Positions 1 to 8,323 of a stretch of DNA of 23,642 nt are shown piece by piece. Within the stretch, counting starts at the first letter, position 1; every line of letters begins with the position of its first letter. The stretch lies in contig CADCUE010000264.1 of NCBI GenBank assembly GCA_902805805.1, positions 1 through 23,642 of the forward strand. The letters run 5' to 3'. A program made the position numbers and the translations under genes. A model generated the notes under the pieces. It saw nothing but the letters and a program-made list of their open reading frames with translations. It ran no database searches and was not told where the DNA came from. The DNA is from an uncultured Frankineae bacterium. Its GTDB lineage: Bacteria > Actinomycetota > Actinomycetes > Mycobacteriales > SCTD01.

Positions 1-692
1 TGCGTGAGCTGCAGCAGGACCATGGCCCCCACGAGGATCGGCAGGAACATCTGCAGGACGTCGGCCTGCCGCGCCGTCACGAGCGAGAAGCGCGAGTAGG
101 TCTCGACGAGCAGCGGCTGGCCGCCTCTCGTCCGCACCGGGGTGTAGACCTCGAGCATGCGGTCGCGCAGCCCGTCGAGCCGGTGCTCGGCCTCGCGCAG
201 GTCCGCGAAACCCGACGTCGTCGCGTCCTGCCGCAGCGCGGCGGCCTCCTCCGCCGCCAGCGGGTAGACCTCGCCGATCAGCTCCGGCTGGTCGGAGTAG
301 ACGACCCGGCCGTCGCTGTCCCACACCTTGAGCCGGACCACCGGCTCGACGAGCACGCGGTCCCGCACCAGCTCGTCGAGCTCCGCCAGCGCCTCGGGAT
401 CGCCCCGCACCACGGCGTCGGTCAGTGCGGGGGCCAGGACCGCCGTCGCCAGCAGCTCGGTGTGGGCGCGCACGTCGCGCAGCGCCTCGGTCTGCGCAGC
501 CTCGCGTCCGGCGTACGCCGCGACCGCCAGCAGGCCGAGCAGGCAGAGCAGGCTGGCGCCGGCGACCGCGAGCAGCACCCGGCGCAGGTCGGGCGGGGCC
601 GACGGGTCCTGGCACGCCCGGCCGTCGGCCAGGACGTGCCAGGCAGGGGCGAGCTGCTCGGGCTCGGCTGGTCGGGCCTCCACAGGCGCCAC
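1..692 (-). CDS. Sensor histidine kinase, N-terminal sensor half (3' end outside window)
   Basis: Reading leftward from a GTG at 692, an open frame of 230 codons runs off the window edge. An AGGAGG sits a few bases before the GTG, and an in-frame TGA lies eight codons upstream (at 716-714), which fixes the start. The protein has a short cytoplasmic N-terminus, a hydrophobic helix at about residues 38-58 (RVLLAVAGASLLCLLGLLAV), an extracytoplasmic domain of about 150 residues, and a second hydrophobic stretch at the edge (FLPILVGAMVLLQL). The outer domain holds a Cache/PAS-like stretch with VVRLKVWDSDGRVVYSD followed by LEVYTPVRT. This arrangement matches actinobacterial NarL-type sensor kinases, where dimerisation and ATPase domains would follow the second helix. 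The kinase domain itself is not visible here, so a diguanylate cyclase or other output is possible. The ligand is unknown. Confidence 0.72.
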   Translation of the reverse strand, partial: MAPVEARPAEPEQLAPAWHVLADGRACQDPSAPPDLRRVLLAVAGASLLCLLGLLAVAAYAGREAAQTEALRDVRAHTELLATAVLAPALTDAVVRGDPEALAELDELVRDRVLVEPVVRLKVWDSDGRVVYSDQPELIGEVYPLAAEEAAALRQDATTSGFADLREAEHRLDGLRDRMLEVYTPVRTRGGQPLLVETYSRFSLVTARQADVLQMFLPILVGAMVLLQLT

Positions 693-804
693 GCCGCCTC
701 CTCCGCCGGACTGTCATGGACGGACGCATCCGACGCTAGCCACTGAGGCGGCCGACGGCCATCCCCCGTCCTGATCAGTTCTGGGGCGCTCGCCGGGGCC
801 TCGC

Positions 805-1794
805 TCAGCCGCGTCCGGCGGCCAGGTCGGCGTCCGAGCGCGACGCGAGCCAGTCGTCGAAGCCGCAGGGCGCCCTGCCCCGGCTGATCTGCTGGGAGAT
901 CTCCTCGCGCATCCACCGGCGGATGCGCCGCACGTCCGGCGTGCTGGCGAGGGTCAGCAGCCGCTCCGCCTCGCACAGCGCGTCCGCGGCCGCCACGGCA
1001 TCGTCGAGCTGCTCGACCTGCTCGGCCGCGACCGACGGCAGCAGCATCTCCACCGTCACGTGCTCGAGTCCGGCCTCCGCCGCCGCTTGGGCGGTGCGCC
1101 GTCCCATGTGGCGCGCCTGCGCCTGCCCGTCGAGCAGCCGGCGGATCACGGACGCGAGCTCGGGCTGCGCCGTCCGCGGGACGACCAGCTGCAGCTCGCG
1201 GACGAGGTCGTCCAGGTGGTCGTCCTGCGCCAGGCCGAGCTGGACCGGGCAGCGCTCGAGCCGCACCACGTGCCAGCCCGGCGGCAGCGCTGGTGCCTGC
1301 GCCGGCAGGCCGGCATCCGGCCGCGCCGGGCGGTCCCGCAGGTCGATGTCGTGCCGCCCCTGCCCCGCGGTCGACAGGTGGGCCCAGACGCACTTGCCGC
1401 CGCTCTCCTCGACCGTCACGCCCCACTCGGAGGACAGCTCCTGCACGATGGCCAGGCCCCGTCCGGTCGTCGTGGCCGCGGCCACCCCGGCGGAGGTGGA
1501 CCGGTCGTGACGCAGGAGGACGGCGGCCGCCGGCACGTCGCCGTCGTCGCCCACGGCGATGCGCACGCTGTCGGGCGACGTCGCGCTCACCTCGACGACG
1601 AAGTAGGACGCGCCGCTGTGCAGGGTGGCGTTGGTGCAGAGCTCGGTGACGATCAGGCTCGCGTCGTCGACCAGCACCGGCAGGTCCCAGTCGCGCAGCG
1701 TGTCGGCCGTCAGCTGACGGGCTGTCCGGACGCTGTGCGGGTGGGTCACCAGGCGTACCGACACACGGCTGCCCGCGGCGTCACCGTCCGTCAT
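805..1794 (-). CDS. RsbW/anti-sigma-type ATP-binding protein with C-terminal helical domain
   Basis: 329 aa from ATG. Residues 10-142 form a GHKL (HATPase_c) fold of the RsbW/SpoIIAB type. The N box is ELCTNATLHSG (Glu51, Asn55), the G1-like turn is GDDGD (83-86), and the G2 loop is TGRGLAIVQ (110-118). Such proteins are serine kinases or anti-sigma factors in partner-switching stress signalling, or stand-alone ATPase modules. After a linker (about 145-172) comes a mostly helical region (173-329) starting GWHVVRLERCPV and HLDDLVRELQLV, then LLTLASTPDVRRIRRW. I recognise this only as a recurring extension of actinobacterial ATP-binding proteins, without known function. A weak GGCGGG precedes the start. 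It lies 112 bases upstream of the sensor kinase on the same strand and diverges from ppdK. No sigma factor or anti-anti-sigma gene is nearby, so the partner is unknown. Confidence 0.8.
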   Translation of the reverse strand: MTDGDAAGSRVSVRLVTHPHSVRTARQLTADTLRDWDLPVLVDDASLIVTELCTNATLHSGASYFVVEVSATSPDSVRIAVGDDGDVPAAAVLLRHDRSTSAGVAAATTTGRGLAIVQELSSEWGVTVEESGGKCVWAHLSTAGQGRHDIDLRDRPARPDAGLPAQAPALPPGWHVVRLERCPVQLGLAQDDHLDDLVRELQLVVPRTAQPELASVIRRLLDGQAQARHMGRRTAQAAAEAGLEHVTVEMLLPSVAAEQVEQLDDAVAAADALCEAERLLTLASTPDVRRIRRWMREEISQQISRGRAPCGFDDWLASRSDADLAAGRG

Positions 1795-1960
1795 CCCGCC
1801 ATGCTGGCACGACGGCGGCGTCCACGGTCCGCTTCCGCCGGGTACCGCCCCTCACCGGCGTTCGGAACCGCCTGGCGGCAGCGTCGGGTCCGCGTGCCAG
1901 GATCGTTTCATCCGCGGCACTGCACACCGGGGTGCGACGCCGGGACGAGGAGGGCTCTCC

Positions 1961-4651
1961 GTGCCACAGCTGGTGTACGACTTCTCGCAGGGCAACCGGG
2001 ACATGAAGGACCTGCTCGGCGGCAAGGGCGCCAACCTGGCCGAGATGACGCTGCTCGGGCTGCCCGTGCCGCCGGGGTTCACCATCACCACGCAGGCCTG
2101 CCGTGCCTACCTCGACTCCGGCGTCGTGCCGCCCGAGCTGTCCGCTGAAGTGGACGATCACCTGGCTGCGCTCGAGCGCCAGATGGGCAAGCGCCTCGGT
2201 GACCCCGACGACCCGCTGCTCGTCAGCGTGCGCTCGGGAGCGAAGTTCTCGATGCCCGGGATGATGGACACGGTCCTCAACATCGGCCTCAACGACGCCT
2301 CGGTGGAGGGACTGGCCCGCCAGGCCGGCAGCGGTCGCTTCGCGTGGGACTCCTACCGGCGGCTGCTGCAGATGTTCGGCAAGACCGTGCTGGGGGTCGA
2401 GGGCTTCGAGGAGGTCCTGGACCGCGTCAAGGAGGAGCACGGCGCGCGCGTCGACCTGGACCTCGACGAGGCGGCGCTGCGGGAGCTGGTCGCGGCGTTC
2501 GAGGACCTGGTCGAGAAGCACACCGGAGCGCCGTTCCCGCAGGACCCGCGCGAGCAGCTCGACCTCGCCGTGCGCGCGGTCTTCGACTCGTGGAACACCG
2601 AGCGGGCCCGCATCTACCGGCGGCAGGAGCGCATCCCGGCCGACCTCGGCACGGCGGTCAACGTCTGCTCGATGGTGTTCGGCAACCTCGGCATGGACTC
2701 CGGCACGGGGGTCGCCTTCACCCGCGACCCCAGCACCGGAGCGCAGGGCGTGTACGGCGACTACCTGCAGAACGCCCAGGGCGAGGACGTCGTGGCCGGC
2801 ATCCGCAACACGATGCCGCTGTCCCACCTCGGCGAGCTGGACCAGGCCTCCTACGACGAGCTGCTCCAGACGATGAGCACCCTCGAGGAGCACTACCGGG
2901 ACCTGTGCGACATCGAGTTCACCGTCGAGCGCGGCAAGCTGTGGATGCTGCAGACCCGCGTGGGCAAGCGGACGGCCGGCGCGGCGTTCCGCATCGCCAC
3001 CCAGCTGGTCGACGAGGGACTCATCTCGCTGGACGAGGCGCTGCTGCGGGTGAACGGCGCCGGGCTCGCGCGTCTGATGTTCCCGGCCTTCGGCGCCACC
3101 GACGACGAGGACGCCAGTCGGACGCTGCTGGCCAGGGGCATGGGGGCCTCCCCCGGCGCGGCGGTCGGCGCGGTCGTCTTCGACAGCGAGGCTGCGGTGG
3201 CCGCCGCGGGCCGTGGGGAGGACGTCGTGCTCGTCCGGCGCGAGACGACACCGGAGGACCTGGCCGGGATGATCGCCGCCCAGGCGGTCCTGACGAGCAG
3301 GGGCGGCAAGACCAGTCACGCGGCGGTGGTCGCCCGCGGCATGGGCAAGACCTGCGTCTGCGGCGCGGAGGACCTCGACGTCGATCTCGACCACCGGCGC
3401 ATGACGACGCCGGACGGCACGGTCGTGTCCGAGGGCGACGTCGTGTCCGTGGACGGCACCAGCGGCGCGGTCTACCTCGGTGCCGTGCCCGTCCGGCCCA
3501 GCCCGGTCGTGCAGTACTTCGAGGGAGAGCTCGAGCCGTCGCAGGGCGACGACCTGGTGCAGGCCGTGCACCGGCTGATGGAGCACGCCGACGCGGTCCG
3601 GCGGTTGGCCGTGCGGGCCAACGCCGACAACGAGCCGGACGCGGCGCGGGCGCGGCGCTACGGCGCGTCGGGCATCGGGCTGTGCCGGACCGAGCACATG
3701 TTCCTCGGTGACCGGCGGCAGCTGGTCGAGGACCTCGTGCTGGCCGAGGGCACCGAGGCGCAGGAGGCGGCGCTGGCGGCGCTGCTGCCGCTGCAGCGCG
3801 AGGACTTCCGCGCCATCCTGCAGGCGATGGACGGGCTGCCGGTGACCGTGCGGCTGCTCGACCCGCCGCTGCACGAGTTCCTGCCCGACCTCACCGAGCT
3901 GTCGGTGGAGATCGCCGTCGCGGAGGCCACCGGCGCGGAGGTCTCGACCAAGCAGTCGACGCTGCTGTCGGCCGTCCGCCGGCTGCACGAGAGCAACCCG
4001 ATGATCGGTCTGCGCGGGGTGCGGCTGGGACTGGTCATCCCCGGGCTGTTCGCCATGCAGGTGCGGGCGCTCGCCGAGGCCGCCAAGGAGCTGAGGGACG
4101 AGGGACGCGACCCCCGCCCGGAGATCATGGTGCCGCTCATCGCGACGGTGCAGGAGCTGGAGCTGGTGCGGGACGAGGCGCTGGCGCTGCTCGAGGAGGT
4201 GGGCGTGCAGGCGCTCGTCGGCACGATGATCGAGGTCCCGCGGGCGGCTCTGACCGCAGGCGAGATCGCTCCGTCGGCTGACTTCTTCTCCTTCGGCACC
4301 AACGACCTGACGCAGATGGGCTGGGGGTTCAGCCGCGACGACGTCGAGGCGGCCTTCTTCTCGCGCTACCTCGAGCTCGGCGTCTTCGGCGTGAGCCCCT
4401 TCGAGTCCATCGACCGTGAGGGCGTCGGCCGGCTGGTCCGCCTGGCGGTCGAGGAGGGGCGGGCTGCCCACCCCGGCCTGAAGGTCGGCGTCTGCGGTGA
4501 GCACGGCGGTGACCCGGACAGCGTGCACTTCTTCTCCGACGCCGGTCTGGACTACGTCTCGTGCTCGGCGTTCCGGGTGCCGGTCGCGCGGCTCGAGGCC
4601 GGTCGCGCCGTCCTCGCTGCCGCCGAGGGCAGGACCGACGCCACGGCGTAG
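1961..4651 (+). CDS. ppdK: Pyruvate, phosphate dikinase
   Basis: 896 aa, close to the usual 870-900 of the family. The GTG start is preceded by GAGGAGGG at good spacing. The enzyme interconverts pyruvate + ATP + Pi and PEP + AMP + PPi in the cytoplasm. The N-terminal ATP-binding domain opens with LLGGKGANLAEM and contains the VRSGAKFSMPGMMDT region. The swivelling phosphohistidine domain carries GGKTSHAAVVARGMGKTC with the phosphorylated His at 453. The C-terminal PEP/pyruvate TIM barrel carries GLCRTEHMF, FSFGTNDLTQ and the catalytic Cys845 in VCGEHGGDP. Everything needed for activity appears intact. It diverges from the ATP-binding protein gene across 166 bases and is followed 116 bases later by a malic enzyme on the same strand. 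This suggests a role in making PEP from malate-derived pyruvate (gluconeogenic growth), although the reaction is reversible. Confidence 0.97.
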   Translation: MPQLVYDFSQGNRDMKDLLGGKGANLAEMTLLGLPVPPGFTITTQACRAYLDSGVVPPELSAEVDDHLAALERQMGKRLGDPDDPLLVSVRSGAKFSMPGMMDTVLNIGLNDASVEGLARQAGSGRFAWDSYRRLLQMFGKTVLGVEGFEEVLDRVKEEHGARVDLDLDEAALRELVAAFEDLVEKHTGAPFPQDPREQLDLAVRAVFDSWNTERARIYRRQERIPADLGTAVNVCSMVFGNLGMDSGTGVAFTRDPSTGAQGVYGDYLQNAQGEDVVAGIRNTMPLSHLGELDQASYDELLQTMSTLEEHYRDLCDIEFTVERGKLWMLQTRVGKRTAGAAFRIATQLVDEGLISLDEALLRVNGAGLARLMFPAFGATDDEDASRTLLARGMGASPGAAVGAVVFDSEAAVAAAGRGEDVVLVRRETTPEDLAGMIAAQAVLTSRGGKTSHAAVVARGMGKTCVCGAEDLDVDLDHRRMTTPDGTVVSEGDVVSVDGTSGAVYLGAVPVRPSPVVQYFEGELEPSQGDDLVQAVHRLMEHADAVRRLAVRANADNEPDAARARRYGASGIGLCRTEHMFLGDRRQLVEDLVLAEGTEAQEAALAALLPLQREDFRAILQAMDGLPVTVRLLDPPLHEFLPDLTELSVEIAVAEATGAEVSTKQSTLLSAVRRLHESNPMIGLRGVRLGLVIPGLFAMQVRALAEAAKELRDEGRDPRPEIMVPLIATVQELELVRDEALALLEEVGVQALVGTMIEVPRAALTAGEIAPSADFFSFGTNDLTQMGWGFSRDDVEAAFFSRYLELGVFGVSPFESIDREGVGRLVRLAVEEGRAAHPGLKVGVCGEHGGDPDSVHFFSDAGLDYVSCSAFRVPVARLEAGRAVLAAAEGRTDATA

Positions 4652-4686
4652 CAGTGGACCGCCGGCGTCGGCGTCGGGGGGCGTGA

Positions 4687-4702
4687 CCGCCCTGCGGGGC
4701 GG
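4687..4702 (+). terminator. Short GC hairpin between ppdK and malic enzyme
   Basis: CCGCCC, a four-base loop TGCG, then GGGCGG: a perfect 6-bp stem starting 36 bases after the ppdK stop. No T-run follows, so it is at best a weak or U-tract-less terminator, or a transcript-stabilising 3' end. If it works, ppdK and maeA are partly separate units. A TANNNT-type box (TAGGTT, 4717-4722) just downstream could then serve maeA, but I see no convincing -35 for it. Confidence 0.35.
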
Positions 4703-4767
4703 CGACAGCATGGGCATAGGTTCCCGGCAGAGCGAGGCGGCCAGCCTCCGCGACGGATGAGGTCGGT

Positions 4768-6471
4768 GTGGAGCAGGCGTACGAGATCGTGCAGACGCAG
4801 GACGGCCCGGTCTACCGGGTCAGGGCGCGCGGCTCCCAGGTGGTGCGTGACCCGCTGCTGTACCGCGGCACGGCCTTCACCGCCCAGGAGCGCGCCTCGC
4901 TCGGCCTCGTGGGTCTGCTGCCCGACGGCGAGTCGACGCTGGACGCCCAGGTCCAGCGGGTGCACGGGCAGTACTCCCGCCAGCCCGACGACCTGGCCAA
5001 GAACCTCTACCTGACGGCCCTGCGGGACCGCAACGAGGTGCTGTTCTACCGGCTGCTGAGCGAGCACCTCGAGCAGATGCTCCCGGTCATCTACACCCCG
5101 ACGATCGGGGAGGTCATCGAGCGCTACAGCCACGAGTACCGGCGTCCGCGCGGGGTGTTCCTGTCGATCGACCGGCCCGACCAGATCCAGCAGTCCCTCG
5201 CCAACTTCGGCCGCAGCGCCGACGAGGTCGACCTGATCGTCGCCACCGACTCCGAGGGCATCCTCGGGATCGGCGACCAGGGCGTCGGCGGCATCGAGAT
5301 CGCGATCGGCAAGCTCACGGTCTACATCGCCGCTGCCGGGCTGCACCCCCGGCGCGTCATCCCCGTGGTGCTGGACGTCGGCACCGACAACCCGGCACTG
5401 CTCACCGATCCGCTCTACCTCGGCAACCGGCACGCGCGGGTGCGCGGCGAGCAGTACGACGCGTTCATCGACGCCTACGTGCAGGCGGCGCACCGGATGT
5501 TCCCGAACGCCCTGCTGCACTGGGAGGACTTCGGGGTCGAGAACGCCCGGCGCATCCTCGAGCGCTACTCCGGCGAGCTGTGCACCTTCAACGACGACAT
5601 GCAGGGGACGGCGGCGGTCGGCCTCGCGGCGGCCGTCGCGGGAGTGCGCGCGGCCGGCTCGCGGATGCGCGACCAGCGGGTGGTGATCCTCGGTCCGGGC
5701 ACGGCCGGCGTCGGCATCGCGGACTTCCTGCGCCAGGCGATGGAGCGCGACGGACTGAGCCGTGAGGAGGCGACGCGGCGCGTCTGGCTGGTCGGTCGCC
5801 GCGGGCTGCTCACCGCCGACATGGACACCCCGCTGCGCGACTTCCAGGCGCAGTACGTCCGACCGGCCGGTGACGTGACGTCGGCAGGCGGCGGGCAGCC
5901 CAGCCTCGAGGAGGTGGTGCAGCAGGTCCACCCCACGATGCTGATCGGCACCTCGACGCTGGCCGGGGCCTTCTCCGAGCCGCTCGTGCGCGAGATGGCC
6001 CGCCACGTGGAGCGTCCCATCATCTTCCCGATGTCCAACCCGACCTCGAAGGTCGAGGCGCTGCCTGCCGACCTCATCGCCTGGACGGACGGCCGGGCGC
6101 TGGTGGCGACCGGAAGCCCTTTCCCGCCGGTGGAGCACGACGGCGTCACGCACTCCATCGCCCAGGCCAACAACGCGCTCGTCTTCCCCGGCCTCGGGCT
6201 CGGCGTCAACGTCGCGCGCGCTGCGCGCGTCAGCGACGGGATGATCCAGGCGTCCGCCGACGCGGTCGCCGGCCTGGTCGACATCAGCTCACCCGGCGCG
6301 TCGCTCCTGCCGGCCGTGACGGACCTGCGGGCGGTGTCGGTCACCGTCGCCGTCGCGGTCGTCGAAGCCGCCGTGGCGGAAGGCCTCGCGCAGGCGGAGA
6401 TCACCGACCCGCTGGCGCAGGTGCACGCGGCGATGTGGGAGCCGACCTACCCGGTCGTCGAAGCCGTCTAG
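4768..6471 (+). CDS. maeA: NAD-dependent malic enzyme (large, eukaryote-like family)
   Basis: 567 aa, as expected for the 540-570 aa SfcA/MaeA family and unlike the shorter bacterial malic enzymes. It decarboxylates malate to pyruvate with reduction of NAD(P)+. Catalytic residues are in place: Tyr109 in VIYTPTIGE, Lys182 in IAIGKLTVY, metal ligands Glu252-Asp253 in HWEDFG, and Asp276-Asp277 in TFNDDMQGT. The Rossmann dinucleotide loop is ILGPGTAGVGIADF (about 308-320). IIFPMSNPTSKVEA and the late NNALVFPGLGLG are also family signatures. The GTG start is chosen because the protein begins there in family-like fashion; the GAGG just upstream is a modest Shine-Dalgarno. NAD rather than NADP use is inferred from family. 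It follows ppdK, so the pair could convert malate to PEP via pyruvate. It converges on the WS/DGAT gene. Confidence 0.95.
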   Translation: MEQAYEIVQTQDGPVYRVRARGSQVVRDPLLYRGTAFTAQERASLGLVGLLPDGESTLDAQVQRVHGQYSRQPDDLAKNLYLTALRDRNEVLFYRLLSEHLEQMLPVIYTPTIGEVIERYSHEYRRPRGVFLSIDRPDQIQQSLANFGRSADEVDLIVATDSEGILGIGDQGVGGIEIAIGKLTVYIAAAGLHPRRVIPVVLDVGTDNPALLTDPLYLGNRHARVRGEQYDAFIDAYVQAAHRMFPNALLHWEDFGVENARRILERYSGELCTFNDDMQGTAAVGLAAAVAGVRAAGSRMRDQRVVILGPGTAGVGIADFLRQAMERDGLSREEATRRVWLVGRRGLLTADMDTPLRDFQAQYVRPAGDVTSAGGGQPSLEEVVQQVHPTMLIGTSTLAGAFSEPLVREMARHVERPIIFPMSNPTSKVEALPADLIAWTDGRALVATGSPFPPVEHDGVTHSIAQANNALVFPGLGLGVNVARAARVSDGMIQASADAVAGLVDISSPGASLLPAVTDLRAVSVTVAVAVVEAAVAEGLAQAEITDPLAQVHAAMWEPTYPVVEAV

Positions 6472-6481
6472 CTCCGCGCTG

Positions 6482-6540
6482 CCCGCCTGCCGCCTCCCGC
6501 ACGCCGTCCTCGAGCGCTCCGGGCGCTGCTCTCAGGCGGG
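6482..6540. terminator. Nested inverted repeats between convergent maeA and WS/DGAT genes
   Basis: CCCGCCTG (6482-6489) and CAGGCGGG (6533-6540) form a perfect 8-bp inverted repeat. Inside the loop, AGCGC (6513-6517) and GCGCT (6523-6527) form a second 5-bp hairpin around TCCGG. The right arm overlaps the stop codon of the acyltransferase gene. Lying between two convergent 3' ends and symmetric on both strands, it may act as a bidirectional terminator. No T-runs are present, so this is inference. Confidence 0.35.
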
Positions 6541-8001
6541 TCGCTGCTCGGCCACCTCGCCCAGCTCGTCGATCGACGCCTGGAGGTGGTCGAGCAGGTC
6601 CCACAGGTCCGGCACGAGCTCGCGGCAGGACACCAGGCCGATGTCGAGGCTGTCCAGGTAGCTCTGCACCGTGATGTTCAGCCCCAGGCCGTCCGTGACC
6701 ACGGAGACCGGGTAGTAGCCGCGCATCCGCGCCCCGGCGAACCAGAGCGGCGTCCGGGGACCCGGCACGTTGGAGATGACGACGTTGTACGGCGGGTCGA
6801 CGTGGTCGGCGAGGCGCAGCTGCGCGGCCACCCGGGCGGCCCGCGTGGCCAGCGCGGGCATCGCGAACTGCGTGACGTCCTGCAGCGTCTCGGCGCTGAT
6901 GGCGGAGTGCTGCTCCTTGGCCGTCCGCATGGCCTCGTGCGCGAAGCGCAGCCGGTCGACCGGGTCGGCCAGGTGGGTGGGCAGCGCCGCGACCAGTGCC
7001 GACACCCGGTTGCCGAACTGCCCCTGCTGCTCGGGCGTCCGGACCGAGATGGGCACCATCGCGAGCAGGGGCTGAGCCGGCAGCTCGTCGTGGGCCTGGA
7101 GCCACCGACGCAGGGCGCCGGCGCAGGCGGCCATCACGACGTCGTTGACGGTCACGCCGAAGGCGTTCTTCACCGCCTTGACGACCGGCAAGGAGGCTGT
7201 GCCGCAGGCCCAACGGCGGTGGGGCGTGATGGGCCGGTTGAAGGACGTCCGGGGAGCGGTGAGGGCCGGCCACGCCAGCACTCCGCCGTCGGTGGCGGCG
7301 GCGCCGTTCGCCCACCGGGTGAGCCCCTCGCCCAGCGCCGGCGTGGCGGACCGGGCCAGGAAGCGGGTCGCCCGGGGCACGGTGCTCCACACCCGTCGCT
7401 GGAAGTCCAGCACGCGCAGCGGCTGCAGGGTGACGCCGGCCACTCCGCGCAGCCACATCGACAGCTCGCCCGGCAGCGCCGCGGGCTGCCAGTCGGCGGG
7501 CTCGGTCGACTCCCCGGCCGGCTGCGGCGTCGGGTCCAGCAGCGTGGTGATGAGCTCGGCGCCGGCGACGCCGTCGAGCGCGGCGTGGTGGAACTTGACC
7601 ATCAGGGCCTGCGAGTCCTGCTCCAGGCCCGAGATGAGGTAGAGCTCCCACAGCGGCCGCCTGCGGTCCAGCGGGCGCGAGGCGATGCGCGCGACCTGCT
7701 CGGCCAGCTGCAGCGGCGTTCCGGGGGACGGCAGCGCCAGCTCGCGGACGTGGAAGTCGAGGTCGAAGTCGGGGTCGTCGGCCCAGTAGGGCCGGTCGAT
7801 GCCGAGCGGGACCTCCACCAGTCGCCGGCGCAGCGGCGGGAGCAGCGGCAGCCGCTGGGCGACGACCGACTGGACGGCGTCGAACGTCAGGCCGCCCTCG
7901 ATCTCGGTGGTGTCCAGGAGGGCCACCCCGCAGACGTGCCCGAAGTTGGGCCCGGTCTCCATGTACAGGAAGTTCGCGTCCAAGCCGGAGAGCTGCTGCA
8001 C
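6532..8001 (-). CDS. Wax ester synthase / diacylglycerol O-acyltransferase (WS/DGAT)
   Basis: 489 aa, typical for the actinobacterial WS/DGAT family (about 450-500). It would transfer fatty acyl groups from acyl-CoA to diacylglycerol or long-chain alcohols at the membrane, making triacylglycerol or wax ester for storage. The N-terminus LSGLDANFLYMET is the family opening. The active-site HHxxxDG is KFHHAALDGVAG with His138, His139 and Asp143. PLWELYLI precedes it, and the C-terminal half carries VNDVVMAACAGALRRWL, GNRVSALVAALP and VVISNVPGP. The GTG start has AAGG about nine bases upstream. It diverges from dodecin (106 bases) and converges on malic enzyme. Malic enzyme can supply reducing power and PPDK consumes pyruvate, but a direct lipid link of these neighbours is only suggestive. 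Substrate choice (TAG or wax) cannot be read from the sequence. Confidence 0.93.
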   Translation of the reverse strand: MQQLSGLDANFLYMETGPNFGHVCGVALLDTTEIEGGLTFDAVQSVVAQRLPLLPPLRRRLVEVPLGIDRPYWADDPDFDLDFHVRELALPSPGTPLQLAEQVARIASRPLDRRRPLWELYLISGLEQDSQALMVKFHHAALDGVAGAELITTLLDPTPQPAGESTEPADWQPAALPGELSMWLRGVAGVTLQPLRVLDFQRRVWSTVPRATRFLARSATPALGEGLTRWANGAAATDGGVLAWPALTAPRTSFNRPITPHRRWACGTASLPVVKAVKNAFGVTVNDVVMAACAGALRRWLQAHDELPAQPLLAMVPISVRTPEQQGQFGNRVSALVAALPTHLADPVDRLRFAHEAMRTAKEQHSAISAETLQDVTQFAMPALATRAARVAAQLRLADHVDPPYNVVISNVPGPRTPLWFAGARMRGYYPVSVVTDGLGLNITVQSYLDSLDIGLVSCRELVPDLWDLLDHLQASIDELGEVAEQRPA

Positions 8002-8023
8002 GTCGCCAGCCTTCCCCGGACCC

Positions 8024-8058
8024 GCGCTGTCATCCCGACCGGGCCCTGCAGACAGCGC
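8024..8058. promoter_or_regulatory. 8-bp inverted repeat in the WS/DGAT-dodecin divergent gap
   Basis: GCGCTGTC (8024-8031) and GACAGCGC (8051-8058) are perfect inverted copies separated by 19 bases. They lie in the 106-base gap between the two divergent start codons, 23 bases before the WS/DGAT start on one side and 50 bases before the dodecin start on the other. The position suits an operator or overlapping promoter element controlling both genes. No known regulator consensus is recognised, and chance is possible at this base composition. Confidence 0.3.
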
Positions 8059-8107
8059 CGCCCGTCGGTGGCATCCTGCGGAACCCCGCCGTCCCCCAGG
8101 AGGAACA

Positions 8108-8317
8108 GTGAGCGACCACGTCTACCGCATCACCGAGGTCGTCGGATCGTCGTCCGAGTCCTTGCAGCAGGCGATCACCAACGGCGTCTCGCGGGTCGCC
8201 CGCACCGTCCGCAACGTGGAGTGGTTCGAGGCCGCGGAGATCCGCGGTCACGTCACGGACGGGCAGATCGATGCGTTCCAGGTGACGCTGAAGGTGGGCT
8301 TCCGGCTCGAGGACTGA
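8108..8317 (+). CDS. Dodecin (flavin-binding protein)
   Basis: 69 aa, the normal dodecin length. Dodecins assemble as hollow 12-mers that bind FMN, riboflavin or similar flavins between Trp pairs and act as flavin buffer or storage in the cytoplasm. The frame shows the one-helix plus three-strand pattern: VYRITEVVGSSSESLQQAI, then NVEWFEAAEIRGHV with the flavin-stacking Trp39, then IDAFQVTLKVGFRLE. The GTG start is supported by a strong AGGAGG five bases upstream (CCAGGAGGAACA then GTG). It is transcribed alone, divergent from WS/DGAT, and its stop lies only six bases from the stop of sdhB on the other strand. Its closeness to a flavoprotein respiratory complex is notable but may be chance. 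Confidence 0.95.
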   Translation: MSDHVYRITEVVGSSSESLQQAITNGVSRVARTVRNVEWFEAAEIRGHVTDGQIDAFQVTLKVGFRLED

Positions 8318-8323
8318 GCGGGC

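Noticed and set aside
771..778. CTGATCAG palindrome between the ATPase and sensor kinase genes
   Set aside because: It is only eight bases, with no stem extension or partner site.
1864..1885. GGAAC ... GTC resembling an ECF sigma promoter before ppdK
   Set aside because: The spacing is about 13 bases instead of 16-17, and the -10 part is poor.
1804..1900. CTGGCAC and GTGCCAG inverted copies in the gap upstream of ppdK
   Set aside because: Seven bases separated by over 80 bases is likely chance at this composition, and one copy lies next to the divergent start codon.
1781..4717. A 978-codon open frame on the minus strand opposite ppdK
   Set aside because: It mirrors ppdK codon by codon, has a composition dominated by His/Arg/Gln/Ala and no recognisable domain. 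Long antisense frames are expected at this GC content.
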